This document shows, piece by piece, positions 1 through 7,836 of a DNA stretch of 33,808 nt. The DNA comes from Octadecabacter sp. (GTDB lineage Bacteria; Pseudomonadota; Alphaproteobacteria; Rhodobacterales; Rhodobacteraceae): contig JABBAI010000028.1 in NCBI GenBank assembly GCA_018608045.1, positions 1 through 33,808 of the forward strand, written 5' to 3'. The notes beneath the pieces are model-generated. The model saw only the letters and a program-made list of their open reading frames with translations, did no database searches and was not told the origin of the DNA. The position numbers and the translations under genes are program-made. The stretch's first letter is position 1; every line of letters starts with the position of its first letter.

Positions 1-53
1 GTTACCTCACAGCGACCTCAACGCTGCGCGTCTACCAATTCCGCCACGACCGC
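1..53 (-). tRNA. tRNA-Leu (anticodon GAG), 5' part, cut by window edge
   Basis: Read on the minus strand, this begins GCGGTCGTGGCGGAATTGG, a typical bacterial tRNA-Leu acceptor stem and D-arm with the class II GAATTGGTAGA D-loop. The anticodon stem CAGCG/CGCTG encloses the loop TTGAGGT, giving anticodon GAG, which reads CUC and CUU leucine codons. The long variable arm, T-arm and 3' end lie beyond position 1 of the window. The identification rests on the visible stem-loops; the remainder cannot be checked here. Confidence 0.87.
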
Positions 54-157
54 AAGATCCAAGCGTGAGAGGCGTTTAGCCAAGACCCACCATTACCTCA
101 AGCGTTAAATGCATCTGCGCAGCGCAAACTATTTTATACAGTCCCACGCCGCTGCGT

Positions 158-655
158 TCAGGACGGGCGCGCAAAGGGGTATGCAGGGCTTTTGCCGATG
201 AAAAACAACGCCACGACCCCCAAGCCAATCAAGACCCAACCGAAATCGGACGGCCCACCAAACACCATCTGGTTCACCGTGCGCCCCAGTAGGAAATTTA
301 GAAGCCCCGCAATGCCCATCGCCCCGAACCATGTTGATCGCATAGCCAATTGATGATCGGCAAACCGCCGTGCGCGCGCCAGCCAAACATCGCGCGAGAT
401 GCCCCAGAGCGCGAACACACTGAACAAATGGATCGGTGCAAAATGGCCAATAACCGCCAAGCCGTTGGACGGGATAAACAGCCCCGTTATCGCCAAGACT
501 GTCATCGCTATGACCCATGTGTAACCCAGCCACTTGTGCGTTCTGCGGCTGGTTCGCCCCCAAATTGAAAAGGGGCCGACGATCAAGGCGGGCATTGCGG
601 ACAGAAAATGAAGTGGAATAATCAGCAGCGCGACTGAACGCGGGGTCAGGGACAT
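158..655 (-). CDS. DUF2306-family integral membrane protein
   Basis: The 165-residue protein is almost entirely hydrophobic, with about four membrane segments (roughly residues 8-30, 42-62, 68-88 and 135-155). The segment GRTSRRTHKWLGYTWV matches the pattern seen in DUF2306 proteins, a family of small bacterial inner-membrane proteins with conserved histidines and no established function. The ATG at 655 is preceded on the minus strand by an AAAGG ribosome binding site. It is transcribed toward the tRNA-Leu, with about 100 bases of apparently empty spacer between them. Family assignment is from pattern recognition; the role is unknown. Confidence 0.75.
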   Translation of the reverse strand: MSLTPRSVALLIIPLHFLSAMPALIVGPFSIWGRTSRRTHKWLGYTWVIAMTVLAITGLFIPSNGLAVIGHFAPIHLFSVFALWGISRDVWLARARRFADHQLAMRSTWFGAMGIAGLLNFLLGRTVNQMVFGGPSDFGWVLIGLGVVALFFIGKSPAYPFARPS

Positions 656-756
656 GGTCTGGACCTTTCGGTTTGGCAGTTGGGTTTCGATTGCCTATGT
701 CTTAGAAATGCCCTGCGCATGACCAACGCCGCTTACGTGACTTAAGGATTTACGCC

Positions 757-939
757 GTGAATAACATCGTACCGCAGTCTGCGTTTTGTGAATGGCGGGA
801 TCATCTGTCCCATCCGACGCGCGCAGCAACCCGCAAAGGTGACGGCGCGCTTTTAATCCTGACACACGGGCCGGACATCCCCGTCAGCCGCGCAAACATC
901 ACCGCGATCAGGGAGGCTGGGCTTTTGCCCCGAACCTAA
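757..939 (+). CDS. small hypothetical protein upstream of lipB
   Basis: This 60-codon ORF starts with GTG behind a well-placed AAGGA ribosome binding site (744-748). It stops three bases before the lipB start, so the two are probably translated from one message. The product is soluble, with no signal peptide or membrane segment, and I recognise no domain. The tight junction, the RBS and the lack of an obvious RBS of its own for lipB suggest translational coupling. It could instead be a leader ORF. Function is not assigned. Confidence 0.55.
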   Translation: MNNIVPQSAFCEWRDHLSHPTRAATRKGDGALLILTHGPDIPVSRANITAIREAGLLPRT

Positions 940-941
940 GA

Positions 942-1595
942 ATGGTTGAATGGATCACCACAAACGGATTGACCGATTACGCAAAGGCCGTAGCCTTTAT
1001 GGAGGCCCGTGCTGATGCGATTTATGCGGGACAGGCTGAGGAATGTATCTGGCTCGTCGAACATTCGCCGCTTTATACTGCGGGGACATCCTCCAAGATT
1101 GAAGACCTCGTCGATCCGGATCGCTTCCCTGTGTTTGATACAAAACGCGGCGGGCAATACACCTACCACGGACCCGGCCAGCGTGTCGCGTATGTCATGC
1201 TCAACGTTGGGCGGCGCGGCCATGACGTGCGCAAGTTTGTGCAAGACCTAGAACATTGGGTGATTGCGACGCTGGACCAGTTCAACGTCAAAGGTGAAAT
1301 CCGCGACGGGCGTGTTGGCGTTTGGGTGCAACGCGATGACAAACCATTGACTGGGCTCGGTCCTGCTGAAGACAAGATCGCTGCGCTGGGGATTCGGCTG
1401 CGCAAATGGGTCAGTTTTCACGGTATCAGCATCAACGTCGAACCTGATTTGACCCACTTTGACGGCATCGTGCCCTGTGGAATTACAGACCACGGGGTGA
1501 CATCGCTTGTCGATCTGGGCCTGCCTGTCACGATGGAAGACTTGGATGTCGCACTGCGCCACACGTTTGACGCCAACGTGACACCGTTGAAATAG
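942..1595 (+). CDS. lipB: octanoyl-[ACP]:protein N-octanoyltransferase LipB
   Basis: LipB transfers the octanoyl group from acyl carrier protein to lipoyl domains of 2-oxoacid dehydrogenases and the glycine cleavage H protein, the first step of de novo lipoylation in the cytoplasm. The 217-residue protein carries the family signature [12 protein letters not shown] (residues 69-80), the catalytic cysteine C179 in GIVPCGI, and the conserved lysine K145 in DKIAALGIR, which together form the Cys/Lys acyltransferase pair. Length is normal for the family. Its start lies two bases after the preceding small ORF, suggesting coupled translation. LipA is not in this window. Confidence 0.96.
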   Translation: MVEWITTNGLTDYAKAVAFMEARADAIYAGQAEECIWLVEHSPLYTAGTSSKIEDLVDPDRFPVFDTKRGGQYTYHGPGQRVAYVMLNVGRRGHDVRKFVQDLEHWVIATLDQFNVKGEIRDGRVGVWVQRDDKPLTGLGPAEDKIAALGIRLRKWVSFHGISINVEPDLTHFDGIVPCGITDHGVTSLVDLGLPVTMEDLDVALRHTFDANVTPLK

Positions 1596-1801
1596 CGAAA
1601 TTCCTCAAAAAGCAGCCATTTATCCGCGCCAAACCCAAAGCGCGTTGTTTTGCCGTCCCCAAACAGCCCCCTGCGCCAATTTTACCCATGCAAACACCGA
1701 CATGAACGGTTGCGCGGCCCCGCACCACAACCTAAAACACCTGCAAGCCAAGGGGTGAGTCCGCTTACCCCACAGATTTTACCATTTCGAGGGAGCGCCA
1801 C

Positions 1802-3475
1802 ATGGTAGACGCAGCCGTCCACGACCAAGGACACGAAGACAACCGGTCTTTCTTTACACGCTGGTTCATGTCAACAAACCACAAAGACATCGGTATTTTG
1901 TACCTGTTCGTGTCTGGATTTGTCGGATTCTTGTCCGTCGCCTTCACCGTTTACATGCGGATGGAGCTGATGAACCCCGGTGTTCAGTACATGTGCCTTG
2001 AGGGCGCGCGTCTGTTCCCAGCGGCTCTCGATCAATGTACGCCAAACGGCCACCTGTGGAACGTGATGATCACGTACCACGGTGTGTTGATGATGTTCTT
2101 TGTTGTTATTCCCGCACTTTTTGGTGGTTTCGGCAACTACTTCATGCCGCTGCAAATCGGTGCCCCAGACATGGCATTCCCGCGCCTGAACAACCTGTCT
2201 TTCTGGCTGTTCTGTACGGGTGTTGCCCTCGGTATCTGCTCAATCCTTGCCCCCGGTGGTAACGGTCAAATGGGATCTGGCGTTGGCTGGGTTCTGTATC
2301 CGCCGCTGTCCACATCCGAAGCTGGTATCTCGATGGACCTCGCGATTTTTGCGATTCACGTGTCCGGCGCGTCGTCCATCCTTGGCGCAATCAACATGAT
2401 CACGACATTCTTGAACATGCGTGCGCCGGGCATGACAATGCACAAGGTGCCGTTGTTCGCATGGTCGATCTTTGTAACTGCTTGGTTGATCCTTCTCGCT
2501 CTGCCCGTTCTGGCTGGCGCGATCACAATGCTACTTATGGACCGTAACTTCGGCACGACCTTCTTTGATCCTGCTGGCGGCGGCGACCCGATCCTGTACC
2601 AGCATATCTTGTGGTTCTTCGGTCACCCCGAAGTCTACATCATCGTTGTGCCTGCCTTCGGTATCATTAGCCACATTATCTCGACCTTCTCAAAGAAGCC
2701 GATATTCGGTTACCTGCCGATGGTTTACGCGATGGTCGCAATTGGCGCGCTGGGCTTTGTCGTGTGGGCGCACCACATGTACACAGTAGGCATGTCCTTG
2801 ACACAGCAGTCTTACTTCATGCTGGCGACCATGGTGATCGCGGTGCCCACGGGTGTTAAGATCTTCTCATGGATCGCGACGATGTGGGGTGGTTCGATTG
2901 AGTTCAAAACACCAATGCTGTGGGCGATGGGCTTCTTGTTCTTGTTCACCGTTGGCGGCGTCACAGGCATCGTTCTGTCTCAAGCGGGCGTGGACCGCGC
3001 GTATCATGACACCTACTATGTTGTGGCCCACTTCCACTACGTGATGTCACTTGGTGCGGTGTTTGGTATCTTCGCGGGTATCTATTTCTATCTGCCGAAA
3101 ATGTCGGGTCGCATGATCCCTGAATGGGCGGGTAAACTGCATTTCTGGGCCATGTTTATCGGCGCAAACGTCACGTTCTTCCCACAGCACTTCTTGGGTC
3201 GTAACGGCATGCCGCGCCGCTACATCGACTACAACGAAGCCTTCGCGCTTTGGAACTACGTGTCCTCTATCGGTGCTTTCATCTCGTTCGGATCATTCGT
3301 GTTCTTCATCGTGATCTTGTTCAAGACATTGCTGTCACCAAAGAACGCAACAGAGCCGAACCCATGGGGTGAATACGCTGATACGCTGGAATGGACATTG
3401 CCGTCTCCTCCACCAGAGCACACCTTCGAGACGCTTCCAAAGCAGTCCGATTGGGACAAGCAGCCGTCCCACTAA
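1802..3475 (+). CDS. ctaD: cytochrome c oxidase subunit I, aa3-type
   Basis: This is the catalytic subunit of the terminal oxidase that reduces oxygen to water with electrons from cytochrome c while pumping protons across the inner membrane. The 557-residue protein has the twelve-helix heme-copper oxidase core. Visible ligands are H93 and H412 (heme a), H410 (heme a3), and the CuB set H275 in HPEVY, with Y279 available for the His-Tyr cross-link, plus H324 and H325. The HPEVY motif places it in the mitochondrial-like A family. A GGGAG ribosome binding site precedes the ATG. Subunits II and III are not adjacent. A strong intrinsic terminator follows, so it is probably a single-gene transcript. 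Confidence 0.97.
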   Translation: MVDAAVHDQGHEDNRSFFTRWFMSTNHKDIGILYLFVSGFVGFLSVAFTVYMRMELMNPGVQYMCLEGARLFPAALDQCTPNGHLWNVMITYHGVLMMFFVVIPALFGGFGNYFMPLQIGAPDMAFPRLNNLSFWLFCTGVALGICSILAPGGNGQMGSGVGWVLYPPLSTSEAGISMDLAIFAIHVSGASSILGAINMITTFLNMRAPGMTMHKVPLFAWSIFVTAWLILLALPVLAGAITMLLMDRNFGTTFFDPAGGGDPILYQHILWFFGHPEVYIIVVPAFGIISHIISTFSKKPIFGYLPMVYAMVAIGALGFVVWAHHMYTVGMSLTQQSYFMLATMVIAVPTGVKIFSWIATMWGGSIEFKTPMLWAMGFLFLFTVGGVTGIVLSQAGVDRAYHDTYYVVAHFHYVMSLGAVFGIFAGIYFYLPKMSGRMIPEWAGKLHFWAMFIGANVTFFPQHFLGRNGMPRRYIDYNEAFALWNYVSSIGAFISFGSFVFFIVILFKTLLSPKNATEPNPWGEYADTLEWTLPSPPPEHTFETLPKQSDWDKQPSH

Positions 3476-3512
3476 GTTGGGAAACTTAGCCCGACGAAGT
3501 TTAAAGAATACA

Positions 3513-3542
3513 GGCCCCGGCGGAAACGCCGGGGCCTTTTTT
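3513..3542 (+). terminator. rho-independent terminator of ctaD
   Basis: A perfect 10-bp stem (GGCCCCGGCG/CGCCGGGGCC) with a GAAA tetraloop is followed by six T residues. It lies 37 bases after the ctaD stop codon and ends before the next gene, so it should isolate ctaD transcription. Confidence 0.93.
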
Positions 3543-3610
3543 GTGGCCCTGCCTCAGCGGAAATCTATATCGTAGAAGACGAGACTGTTCACCTTTGAGA
3601 AGGCACTTGA

Positions 3611-4051
3611 ATGACCAACCTCTGGCCTATCCTGACATTGCTGCCACCGCTCACCGTGACGGTGTTCGGTGGGCGGTCTGCATGGCTATGGCTGTCTCTG
3701 GTCGCAAGCCTCGCGTTGATGTTCGGACTGGTTAAATATGTGATCTACCAGTTCGGTCAAGGGAATACGGATCCGCTGTTTAAAACGCTTCTTCTGTCAA
3801 ACAGCGCTGATCATCGGGCCGCTGCTGTTGATCGCGGCCCATCCGCGCCGTGCCGTGACCGATATTGTGTTGTTCTGGGGCGCCGTCGCGTTTGCACTAA
3901 TTGCGCACTATGGCGTTGTTATGTCGACTATGATGAGGTGCAGCACGTCTATTTGGTCAGTCAGATCGCATCGCTCATCACGATTATCCTCGCCATCATC
4001 GCCGCGCTGCGCCCGCTACGGTCTTGGTGGATAAAAAGGCGTGCCAGCTGA
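3611..4051 (+). CDS. hypothetical multi-pass membrane protein with a probable internal double frameshift
   Basis: The open frame encodes 146 residues, with hydrophobic helices at the N-terminus (about residues 5-45) and C-terminus (about 118-138). The centre, about residues 64-108, is rich in Arg, Cys and Asp and does not resemble a membrane protein. The +1 frame across the same stretch encodes a clean membrane segment pair, including TALIIGPLLLIAAHP and IVLFWGAVAFALIAHYG. The natural protein is therefore probably read with one extra base around 3799-3801 (an AAA run) and one missing base around 3928-3929, two compensating shifts. The stop TGA overlaps the ATG of the next gene, suggesting coupled translation. 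I do not recognise a family. Confidence 0.6.
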   Translation: MTNLWPILTLLPPLTVTVFGGRSAWLWLSLVASLALMFGLVKYVIYQFGQGNTDPLFKTLLLSNSADHRAAAVDRGPSAPCRDRYCVVLGRRRVCTNCALWRCYVDYDEVQHVYLVSQIASLITIILAIIAALRPLRSWWIKRRAS

Positions 4052-4560
4052 TGCCCTATGAATGGATAGACCCCAAAGGTGCCGATACGCCACAGGTCGA
4101 ACTGCACCTGTGGCCCTACCGGTCCCTGCTGCGCAAAGATTTTGTGCTGTTTATCGGTGGCACCTGTTTGATCGTGTCGCTGCCGCTTCTGGTCTTGCTT
4201 GGCTCTCCTGTGCTGTGGGCGTTGTTGCCATTCTTTGCCATTGCCGTGGGCGGCGTTTGGTACGCGATCAATCACAGCTACCGAAGCGGTGAAATCCTAG
4301 AAGAATTGCGCATCTGGCCGGACCGGATGACGCTAGATCACATGCACCCGCGCCGTGGTCACAAATTCTGGGAGGGCAATCCTTATTGGGTTCAGTTGAA
4401 GATTGATCCCAAACACGAGCGCGTCACTAATTATATCACCCTGAAAGGCGCGGACCGCGAGGTGGAACTAGGTGCGTTTCTGTCTGAAGACGAACGCGCC
4501 GTGCTGTTCACAGAGCTTCAGGACAAACTGCGAATGGTGCAAAACGCGTCCATGGACTAG
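4051..4560 (+). CDS. DUF2244 domain membrane protein
   Basis: The 169-residue product starts MPYEWIDPK. It has two closely spaced membrane helices (about residues 33-72) flanked by an N-terminal β-like segment (VELHLWPYRSL) and a soluble C-terminal domain ending in an acidic helix. This is the layout of DUF2244 proteins, common in Alphaproteobacteria and of unknown function. The ORF track begins nine codons earlier at 4024, but the ATG at 4051 overlaps the previous gene's stop (TGATG), so I prefer it. The C-terminal FLSEDERAVLFTELQDKL fits the family. Confidence 0.8.
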   Translation: MPYEWIDPKGADTPQVELHLWPYRSLLRKDFVLFIGGTCLIVSLPLLVLLGSPVLWALLPFFAIAVGGVWYAINHSYRSGEILEELRIWPDRMTLDHMHPRRGHKFWEGNPYWVQLKIDPKHERVTNYITLKGADREVELGAFLSEDERAVLFTELQDKLRMVQNASMD

Positions 4561-4592
4561 GCTGGCCCAAACCAGCCCCGAAAGGCTACGCC

Positions 4593-4967
4593 ATGCACAT
4601 TCTCGCCAAAGTCCTGATCTCCTTGATCGCAGCCCTGCACCTCTACATCGCGTGGTTTGAGATTTTTGCATGGACAACCCGTGGACCTGTGGTCTTTTCT
4701 ACCTTCCCCGCCGACCTATTTGAACCGACGATCACGCTGGCGGCCAATCAAGGCATCTATAACGCATTTCTAGCGGCAGGTTTGATCTGGTCGTTGTTCA
4801 TCCGCGATGCCCGCTGGCATGCTAACGTAGCGACCTGTTTTCTTTTGTTTGTGTTTGTCGCTGGCGTGTTCGGGGCCGTCACGATCAGCCCTCGCATCGC
4901 TGTTGTGCAATCGGTTCCCGCGCTCATCGCCCTTATCGCGCTTTGGGTGGGACAGCGGCGCGCTTAG
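4593..4967 (+). CDS. DUF1304 family membrane protein
   Basis: This 124-residue protein has four predicted membrane segments (about 4-26, 52-70, 80-100 and 104-120), and the N-terminal pattern AALHLYIAWFEIFAW followed by NQGIYNAFLAAGL is typical of DUF1304 proteins. The family is widespread, and its members have no established biochemical role. The ATG has a GAAAGG ribosome binding site ten bases upstream. It follows the DUF2244 gene by 32 bases and may share its transcript. Confidence 0.85.
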   Translation: MHILAKVLISLIAALHLYIAWFEIFAWTTRGPVVFSTFPADLFEPTITLAANQGIYNAFLAAGLIWSLFIRDARWHANVATCFLLFVFVAGVFGAVTISPRIAVVQSVPALIALIALWVGQRRA

Positions 4968-5016
4968 GCGCACCTTTCGGGTCGCATGCCCTCCGCGTTC
5001 GCCATAGACCTAACGC

Positions 5017-5922
5017 ATGACACCGCAACGCATCATATCATCGCGCACCTGGGCAGAGCTATTCGTGCTGGCGCTCATTTGGGGCGGCGTGTTTCTTGCC
5101 GTTCGGCTGGCGCTGGACGAAGTGCCGTTCGTGACATCCGTCGCGCACCGCGTGTTTTGGGCGGCGATCATATTGTGGATTTACGTCTGGCTGCGCGGTT
5201 TGTCAGTTCCGCGGGACCGCCGCACATGGATCGCGCTGTTGGTGATGGGGTGCCTTAACAACGTCATCCCGTTTTCGCTCATGGCATGGGGGCAGTTGCA
5301 CATCGAATCCGGCCTCGCATCTGTGTTCAATTCCGCCACTGCGATTTTCGGGGTGATCATCGCCGCCCTTATCCTCGCGGATGAACGCCTGACCATGCGC
5401 AAAGTCGTCGGATCATTGATCGGGTTTTTCGGCGTCGCCACCGCCATCGGGCTTGAGAGTTTGCGCAATTTTGACATCACATCACTGGCCCAGCTCGCCG
5501 TGGTTGCGGGCACGATATCATATGGCTTTGCTGGTGTTTGGGCCCGCATCAACCTGTCAGCACTCACACCACAAGTCGCCGCCGCAGGCATGTTGACGGG
5601 ATCATCCATCGTAATGGTGCCCGCGGCTTTTGTAATCGACGGCGTGCCGTCCTTCGACCTCAGCGCGACGGCGCTCGGCGCAATTGCCTACTACGTCATC
5701 TTCGCCACAGCGGGCGCTTATCTGTTGTATTATCGTATTCTGGCGGCAGCAGGGTCTGCGAATCTGATGGTTGTGACCCTGCTGATGCCGCCCATTTCGA
5801 TCATGTTAGGTGCGCTCGTGCTAGACGAAACACTATCGACGAATGTCTATGTCGGCCTTGCGTTTCTGGCACTGGGCCTGACAATTCTGGATGGCCGCCT
5901 GTTAGCGCGTTTGCGCCGTTAA
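5017..5922 (+). CDS. DMT-superfamily (EamA) transporter
   Basis: The 301-residue protein shows about ten membrane helices in two EamA repeats (about residues 10-140 and 150-290). The first has the characteristic LIWGGVFLAVRLAL start, and each repeat ends with a glycine-rich helix such as SLIGFFGVATAIGL. Members of this family export metabolites such as amino acids across the inner membrane; the substrate cannot be read from sequence. Its stop codon shares the bases TTAA with the stop codon of the convergent yqeY-type gene, so the two coding sequences overlap by four bases. Confidence 0.88.
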   Translation: MTPQRIISSRTWAELFVLALIWGGVFLAVRLALDEVPFVTSVAHRVFWAAIILWIYVWLRGLSVPRDRRTWIALLVMGCLNNVIPFSLMAWGQLHIESGLASVFNSATAIFGVIIAALILADERLTMRKVVGSLIGFFGVATAIGLESLRNFDITSLAQLAVVAGTISYGFAGVWARINLSALTPQVAAAGMLTGSSIVMVPAAFVIDGVPSFDLSATALGAIAYYVIFATAGAYLLYYRILAAAGSANLMVVTLLMPPISIMLGALVLDETLSTNVYVGLAFLALGLTILDGRLLARLRR

Positions 5923-6377
5923 CCCAGCTTATCTTTGACCATCGGACCTGTCTTACCGAAATCCATCTGACCCGTGTATTTGCCCTTCAGCACACCCATG
6001 ACCTTGCCCATGTCACGAATACTTTCGGCACCGACCTGCGCAATTGCGGCATCAATCGCGGCGGCAGCTTCGTCATCGCTCAATTGACGTGGCAGAAAAT
6101 CTTCGATGATCTTGATCTCAGAGAGCTCTTTTTCAGCCAGTTCAAGACGACCACCTTCTTCATAGACCTTCGCGCTTTCTTGGCGCTGCTTGACCATCTT
6201 GCCCATGATCGCAAGCACGACGTCGTCACCAACGCCCTCATCCTTGCCCTCACCGCGTGCTTCGATATCACGGTCCTTTATCGCAGCGTTTATCAGCCGC
6301 AACGTAGACAAACGTGTCGAATCCTTGGCTTTCATCGCCTCTTTGAGAGCCGTACTCACCCGCGCGCGCAATTCCAT
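5919..6377 (-). CDS. GatB/YqeY domain protein
   Basis: The protein is a 152-residue stand-alone YqeY domain, related to the C-terminal tail domain of GatB in the tRNA-dependent amidotransferase. It opens MELRARVSTALKEAMKAKD and contains LSTLRLINAAIKDRDI and the helical tail MGKVMGVLKGKYTGQMD, all typical. Such proteins probably act on or near tRNA, but the precise role is unsettled. The ORF track starts 50 codons upstream. I choose the ATG at 6377 because it has an AGGGATG-type ribosome binding site and matches the family N-terminus, while the extension looks non-coding. It is divergent from carA across 219 bases. Confidence 0.92.
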   Translation of the reverse strand: MELRARVSTALKEAMKAKDSTRLSTLRLINAAIKDRDIEARGEGKDEGVGDDVVLAIMGKMVKQRQESAKVYEEGGRLELAEKELSEIKIIEDFLPRQLSDDEAAAAIDAAIAQVGAESIRDMGKVMGVLKGKYTGQMDFGKTGPMVKDKLG

Positions 6378-6573
6378 TTTATCATCCCTGATAGGTTTCG
6401 CCCGAATGTGAGCGGTAACAGACGCGGACACTACTCTGAAATTCACCCCAAAAACAAGCACCCAGTCGGCCAAGTGGCGCGAAGTCATTTGAGGCTGGCG
6501 AACCAGTCTTGACCCGCCCAAACGCACCCCTTAGACAGCGACAAGTTTGGCGTCGTTTCCGCAAGGCGGGGCC

Positions 6574-6594
6574 TTCAAAATCGGGGGATTTGAA
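6574..6594 (+). promoter_or_regulatory. possible hairpin presenting the carA ribosome binding site
   Basis: TTCAAAATC and GATTTGAA can pair with one bulged A, placing the G-rich Shine-Dalgarno sequence GGGGGA in or next to the loop just before the carA ATG at 6597. This could tune translation initiation. The stem is short and AT-rich, so it may be weak or accidental. No upstream attenuation ORF or pyrimidine-run leader is evident in 6378-6573. Confidence 0.22.
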
Positions 6595-6596
6595 CG

Positions 6597-7757
6597 ATGG
6601 TCAACAGCGTAAAACCAACAGCATGTCTTGTTCTCGCCGATGGCACCGTATTTTACGGCAAAGGGTTTGGGGCAACTGGCGAAAAGGTGGCTGAGCTGTG
6701 CTTCAACACCGCGATGACCGGATATCAGGAAATCATGACCGACCCGTCCTATGCGGGCCAGATCGTGACCTTCACCTTCCCCCACATCGGCAATACGGGC
6801 GTTACGGTTGAAGATGATGAATCCAGTGATCCTGTGGCGTCTGGCATGGTGGTCAAATGGGATCCAACAACGCCTAGCAACTGGCGTTCTATGGAGCAAC
6901 TTGAACCCTGGCTCGAAAAGCGGGGCCGCATTGGTATTGGCGGTATCGACACACGCCGTCTGACCCGCGCGATCCGCCAACAAGGTGCACCACACGTTAC
7001 CTTGGCGCATAATCCTGATGGCACGTTCGATATTGAAGCCATGGTCGCCGCCGCACGCGGTTTTGCAGGCCTCGAAGGTGTGGACCTCGCCAAAGACGTG
7101 ACCTGTGCGCAATCTTATCGCTGGGATGAAATGCGGTGGGCATGGCCTGATGGCTTTCCAAAGCAATCAGACGCAAAGCACAAAGTCGTGGCGATCGATT
7201 ACGGCGCGAAACGCAATATCCTACGCTGCCTTGCATCTGCGGGCTGTGATGTGACGGTGTTGCCCGCATCTGCCACCACCGCAGACGTGATGGCCCTGAA
7301 CCCGGATGGCGTTTTCCTGTCCAATGGCCCCGGTGATCCGGCAGCAACGGGCGGGTATGCCGTGCCCATGATCAAAGATATTCTGGCGCGAGATTTGCCG
7401 GTATTTGGCATTTGTTTGGGTCACCAGATGCTCGCGCTTGCGCTGGGGGCTAAGACCATCAAGATGAACCACGGCCACCACGGCGCCAATCATCCTGTAA
7501 AAGATAATGATACGGGCAAGGTTGAAATTACGTCAATGAATCATGGCTTTACGGTTGATGCGCAGTCCCTGCCGACAGGTGTGCGTGAAACACATGTGTC
7601 CCTGTTTGACGGATCAAATTGCGGCATCGCGGTGAACGGAAAGCCCGTTTTTTCCGTTCAATACCACCCCGAAGCATCCCCCGGCCCGATGGACAGTTAT
7701 TACCTGTTCGAACGCTTCGCAGCGGCCATGGCAGAGCGCGCCAGCGCGACTGTTTAA
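6597..7757 (+). CDS. carA: carbamoyl-phosphate synthase small (glutaminase) subunit
   Basis: CarA hydrolyses glutamine and channels ammonia to CarB, which makes carbamoyl phosphate for arginine and pyrimidine synthesis. The 386-residue protein has the N-terminal CPSase small-chain domain (residues about 8-140, with FNTAMTGYQEIMTDPSYAGQIV) and a C-terminal class I glutamine amidotransferase domain. The nucleophile is C273 in VFGICLGHQ, with H357 and E359 in YHPEASPGP completing the triad. Length is normal. carB is not adjacent in this window, as is common in this group. Confidence 0.97.
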   Translation: MVNSVKPTACLVLADGTVFYGKGFGATGEKVAELCFNTAMTGYQEIMTDPSYAGQIVTFTFPHIGNTGVTVEDDESSDPVASGMVVKWDPTTPSNWRSMEQLEPWLEKRGRIGIGGIDTRRLTRAIRQQGAPHVTLAHNPDGTFDIEAMVAAARGFAGLEGVDLAKDVTCAQSYRWDEMRWAWPDGFPKQSDAKHKVVAIDYGAKRNILRCLASAGCDVTVLPASATTADVMALNPDGVFLSNGPGDPAATGGYAVPMIKDILARDLPVFGICLGHQMLALALGAKTIKMNHGHHGANHPVKDNDTGKVEITSMNHGFTVDAQSLPTGVRETHVSLFDGSNCGIAVNGKPVFSVQYHPEASPGPMDSYYLFERFAAAMAERASATV

Positions 7758-7774
7758 GACGGGCAGCGTTGTCC

Positions 7775-7790
7775 TTAACGCGCCGTTAAC
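7775..7790 (+). promoter_or_regulatory. candidate CtrA-binding box
   Basis: The sequence TTAACGCGCCGTTAAC is an exact TTAA-N7-TTAA(C) match to the binding consensus of CtrA, the cell-cycle and motility regulator of Alphaproteobacteria. It lies 47 bases before the ATG of the glycosyltransferase gene, with a further GGTTAACGGG half-site near 7820. It is the only such full site I noticed in the window. The match is visible; binding is inferred. Confidence 0.5.
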
Positions 7791-7836
7791 CGTTCGTGGT
7801 CCAAGGTGACCTCGGGACAGGTTAACGGGGCTTTCA

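Noticed and set aside
1596-1801. Possible regulatory element upstream of ctaD
   Set aside because: No clear promoter, FNR box or repeat could be supported; only the ctaD ribosome binding site is evident.
5538-6512. 324-aa plus-strand ORF across the DMT gene end and yqeY
   Set aside because: It spans two real genes in a wrong frame and antisense, and has no recognisable motif.
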